From positions 1 through 25,127 of the forward strand of contig DASWKG010000073.1 in assembly GCA_036396755.1 (NCBI GenBank): 25,127 nucleotides of DNA. Direction: 5' to 3'. Both the position numbers and the translations under genes were made by a program. Shown here in pieces: positions 23,817 through 25,127 of the stretch (position 1 is its first letter; each line of letters begins with the position of its first letter). Below the pieces are notes generated by a model. It made no database searches, had not been told where the DNA came from, and saw nothing but the letters and a program-made list of their open reading frames with translations. The stretch is from DASWKG01 sp036396755. Lineage in GTDB: Bacteria > Actinomycetota > UBA4738 > CALAEC01.

Positions 23817-24959
23817 CTACTCCTCGGGTGGGTGCTCCTCGATCTCGGTCAGCTCGTCCTCGACGACCTCGTGACGGCGGATGTAGGTGCTGGCCGTCGC
23901 CTGGATGATGGCCGCCGCCGGCAGGGCCAGGAACGCGCCGATCGCGCCGCCCAGCCGGGCGCCGATGATCGCCGAGATGATCGTGACCACCGGGTGGAGC
24001 GACATGGTGCGGGCGCTGATCTTCGGCGTGAGCACGTAGTTCTCGACCTGCTGGTAGAGGGCGAAGAAGATCACCAGGATCAGGGCGTCGGTCCCGCCGC
24101 CCTCGAGCCCGGCGATCAGGAGCGGCAGCGCCATGGCGATGTAGGTGCCCACCACGGGGATGAACTGCGAGAGGAGCCCCTGCCACACCGCGAGCGGCAC
24201 GGCGAAGGGCACCCCGAGCACCAGGAGCACCACGAAGGTCGTGACGCCCGAGATCGCCGCCATCAGGAGCCGCGAGTAGAGGTAGCCCCCGGTCTTCTCG
24301 ATGGCGATGTCGAACACGCGGAGCACCTCGACCTGCCGCTCGCGCGGGAGCATCGAGCAGAGCCCCCGGCGGATCTTCGGGCCCTCCGCCACGAAGTAGA
24401 ACGTGAACAGCGCGATCGTCAGGAGCTGGAAGATCGCGCCCAGGAGGGCCCCGGCGATGCCGAGGATGTTCCCCGCGACGTTCGCCGCCACCTGCTTCAG
24501 CGCGTCCTCGTAGTTCGAGATGTCGTCGAGGATCCCGCCCTGAGAGATCTCGACGCCGAACCATCGCTCGGAGTACACGCTGATCTGGTCGAGCCATTCG
24601 GGGAGACGCCGGATGAGGTCCCGGAGCTGGTCGACGATCAGGGGGATCATGCTGCCCACGAGGCCGAGCCCTCCGAGGAACAGCGCGAGCAGGATCAGCC
24701 CCGTGGAGAGGCCTCGCTTCCAGCCGCGATCGGCGAGCCAGTTGACGGCGGGCTCGATCGCGAACGAGGCGAACAGGGCGATCACCACCAGCGTGATGAT
24801 GTCCTGGACTAGCCCAAGGAACGACACGGCCGCGATGAGCAGCAGCCCGATGACCCAGAACAGGGTGATGGCCCTCGGGAGCCATCGAGGCATCGCTGCC
24901 GCGGCCGCGCGCGGCCTCGAGGCCGCCTCGGCGCGGGTGGTCGACTTCTTCCCCGGCAC
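23817..24959 (-). CDS. AI-2E / PerM-family membrane protein
   Basis: 380 residues from a GTG start. It has the family topology of about eight membrane segments: an N-terminal pair, a third segment followed by a long polar region (IVDQLRDLIRRLPEWLDQI), and a C-terminal membrane core with LGVPFAVPLAVWQGLLSQFIPVVGTYIA and NYVLTPKI. Members are called autoinducer-2 exporters or PerM permeases, but several act as ion antiporters, so the substrate is open. I chose GTG at 24959 because GGAG lies 5 bases upstream; the longer frame from a TTG at 25019 would start inside a terminator hairpin. The acidic C-terminus (EDELTEIEEHPPEE) is cytoplasmic by prediction. Confidence 0.87.
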   Translation of the reverse strand: MPGKKSTTRAEAASRPRAAAAAMPRWLPRAITLFWVIGLLLIAAVSFLGLVQDIITLVVIALFASFAIEPAVNWLADRGWKRGLSTGLILLALFLGGLGLVGSMIPLIVDQLRDLIRRLPEWLDQISVYSERWFGVEISQGGILDDISNYEDALKQVAANVAGNILGIAGALLGAIFQLLTIALFTFYFVAEGPKIRRGLCSMLPRERQVEVLRVFDIAIEKTGGYLYSRLLMAAISGVTTFVVLLVLGVPFAVPLAVWQGLLSQFIPVVGTYIAMALPLLIAGLEGGGTDALILVIFFALYQQVENYVLTPKISARTMSLHPVVTIISAIIGARLGGAIGAFLALPAAAIIQATASTYIRRHEVVEDELTEIEEHPPEE

Positions 24960-25003
24960 GTCGTCTCCGTGGTCGGGGGGCCGCACGTCAACTCTCGCAT
25001 CGA

Positions 25004-25035
25004 GAAGGGCCCCGGGCAATCACCCGGGGCCCTTC
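25004..25035. terminator. Perfect 13-bp hairpin, probable terminator
   Basis: GAAGGGCCCCGGG (25004-25016) and its exact complement CCCGGGGCCCTTC (25023-25035) flank a 6-base loop. It lies 15 bases downstream of the Calx-beta gene stop and upstream of the AI-2E-family start, both on the minus strand. There is no T-run after it, but actinobacterial terminators often lack one. It most likely ends transcription of the upstream Calx-beta gene. Confidence 0.75.
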
Positions 25036-25050
25036 CGACGGTTCCGGCTG

Positions 25051-25127
25051 CTAATCGTTGTCGGTGATCGTCACCGTGGCGGTGCCGTCCAGGATCTCGG
25101 CCTCCACGGGACCGGAGAGCTCGATCG
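25051..25127 (-). CDS. C-terminal end of a Calx-beta domain protein, 5' part outside window
   Basis: Only the last 25 codons are visible, ending at the stop whose complement is at 25051-25053. The peptide IELSGPVEAEILDGTATVTI followed by TDND matches the end of a Calx-beta repeat, whose consensus finishes with a DGTATVTITDND-like strand. Such repeats occur in large, often calcium-binding, secreted adhesin-like proteins. Function and size cannot be judged. Confidence 0.7.
   Translation of the reverse strand, partial: IELSGPVEAEILDGTATVTITDND

Noticed and set aside
24960..25019. 20-residue N-terminal extension of the AI-2E-family protein from a TTG
   Set aside because: The TTG lies at the loop of the perfect hairpin, and the GTG at 24959 has a GGAG ribosome site at the right distance.

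Overview
The window is about 25 kb of very GC-rich, gene-dense bacterial DNA. The gene order tig-clpP-clpX-valS-folC-ndk ... mreB-mreC-mreD-mrdA-rodA, a ClpP2-like ClpP, and a small surface protein with an LAXTG (class E sortase type) sorting signal all point to an actinomycetote. I cannot assign a class; a deep-branching or uncultured lineage is an inference only. No mobile element, CRISPR array or rRNA was seen. Apart from short intergenic gaps, the largest being 226 bases, the sequence is coding.

Region 1 (1-5100, minus strand) is the elongasome operon: mreB, mreC, mreD, mrdA (PBP2) and rodA, the last cut by the window edge. Region 2 (5101-9757, plus strand) starts from a shared 226-base divergent spacer. 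It is a tight type II fatty-acid synthesis operon: fabD, a 90-residue lysine-less biotinyl/lipoyl-fold protein, fabH, fabG, acpP and fabF, most joined by 4-base start/stop overlaps. Region 3 (9761-13268) has a RodZ-like membrane HTH protein (minus) and an exported penicillin-acylase-family Ntn-hydrolase (plus), diverging from a 148-base spacer.

Region 4 (13270-21371, minus strand) is a housekeeping run: a cyclic-nucleotide-binding-fold protein, trigger factor, ClpP and ClpX (the first three coupled by overlaps), then valS, folC and ndk. Region 5 (21431-25127) holds a calcineurin-like phosphoesterase, a divergent tRNA-Pro(UGG)/tRNA-Gly(UCC) pair, the LAETG protein, a two-TM protein with a duplicated DUF3592-like domain, an AI-2E/PerM-family membrane protein, a perfect 13-bp hairpin, and the last codons of a Calx-beta protein.

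The window couples cell elongation (MreBCD, PBP2, RodA, RodZ-like) with membrane lipid synthesis (FAS II) through a shared divergent control region. From memory, in Streptomyces ndk lies close to mreB on the same strand. Here the fab/rodZ/acylase block of about 8.2 kb sits between them. Points I rate most worth checking are the lysine-less lipoyl-fold protein inside the FAS II operon, the inverted repeats between mreB and fabD, the interlocked divergent tRNA promoters, the recurrent TAGACT box just upstream of starts, and the cNMP-fold protein heading the tig-clp operon.
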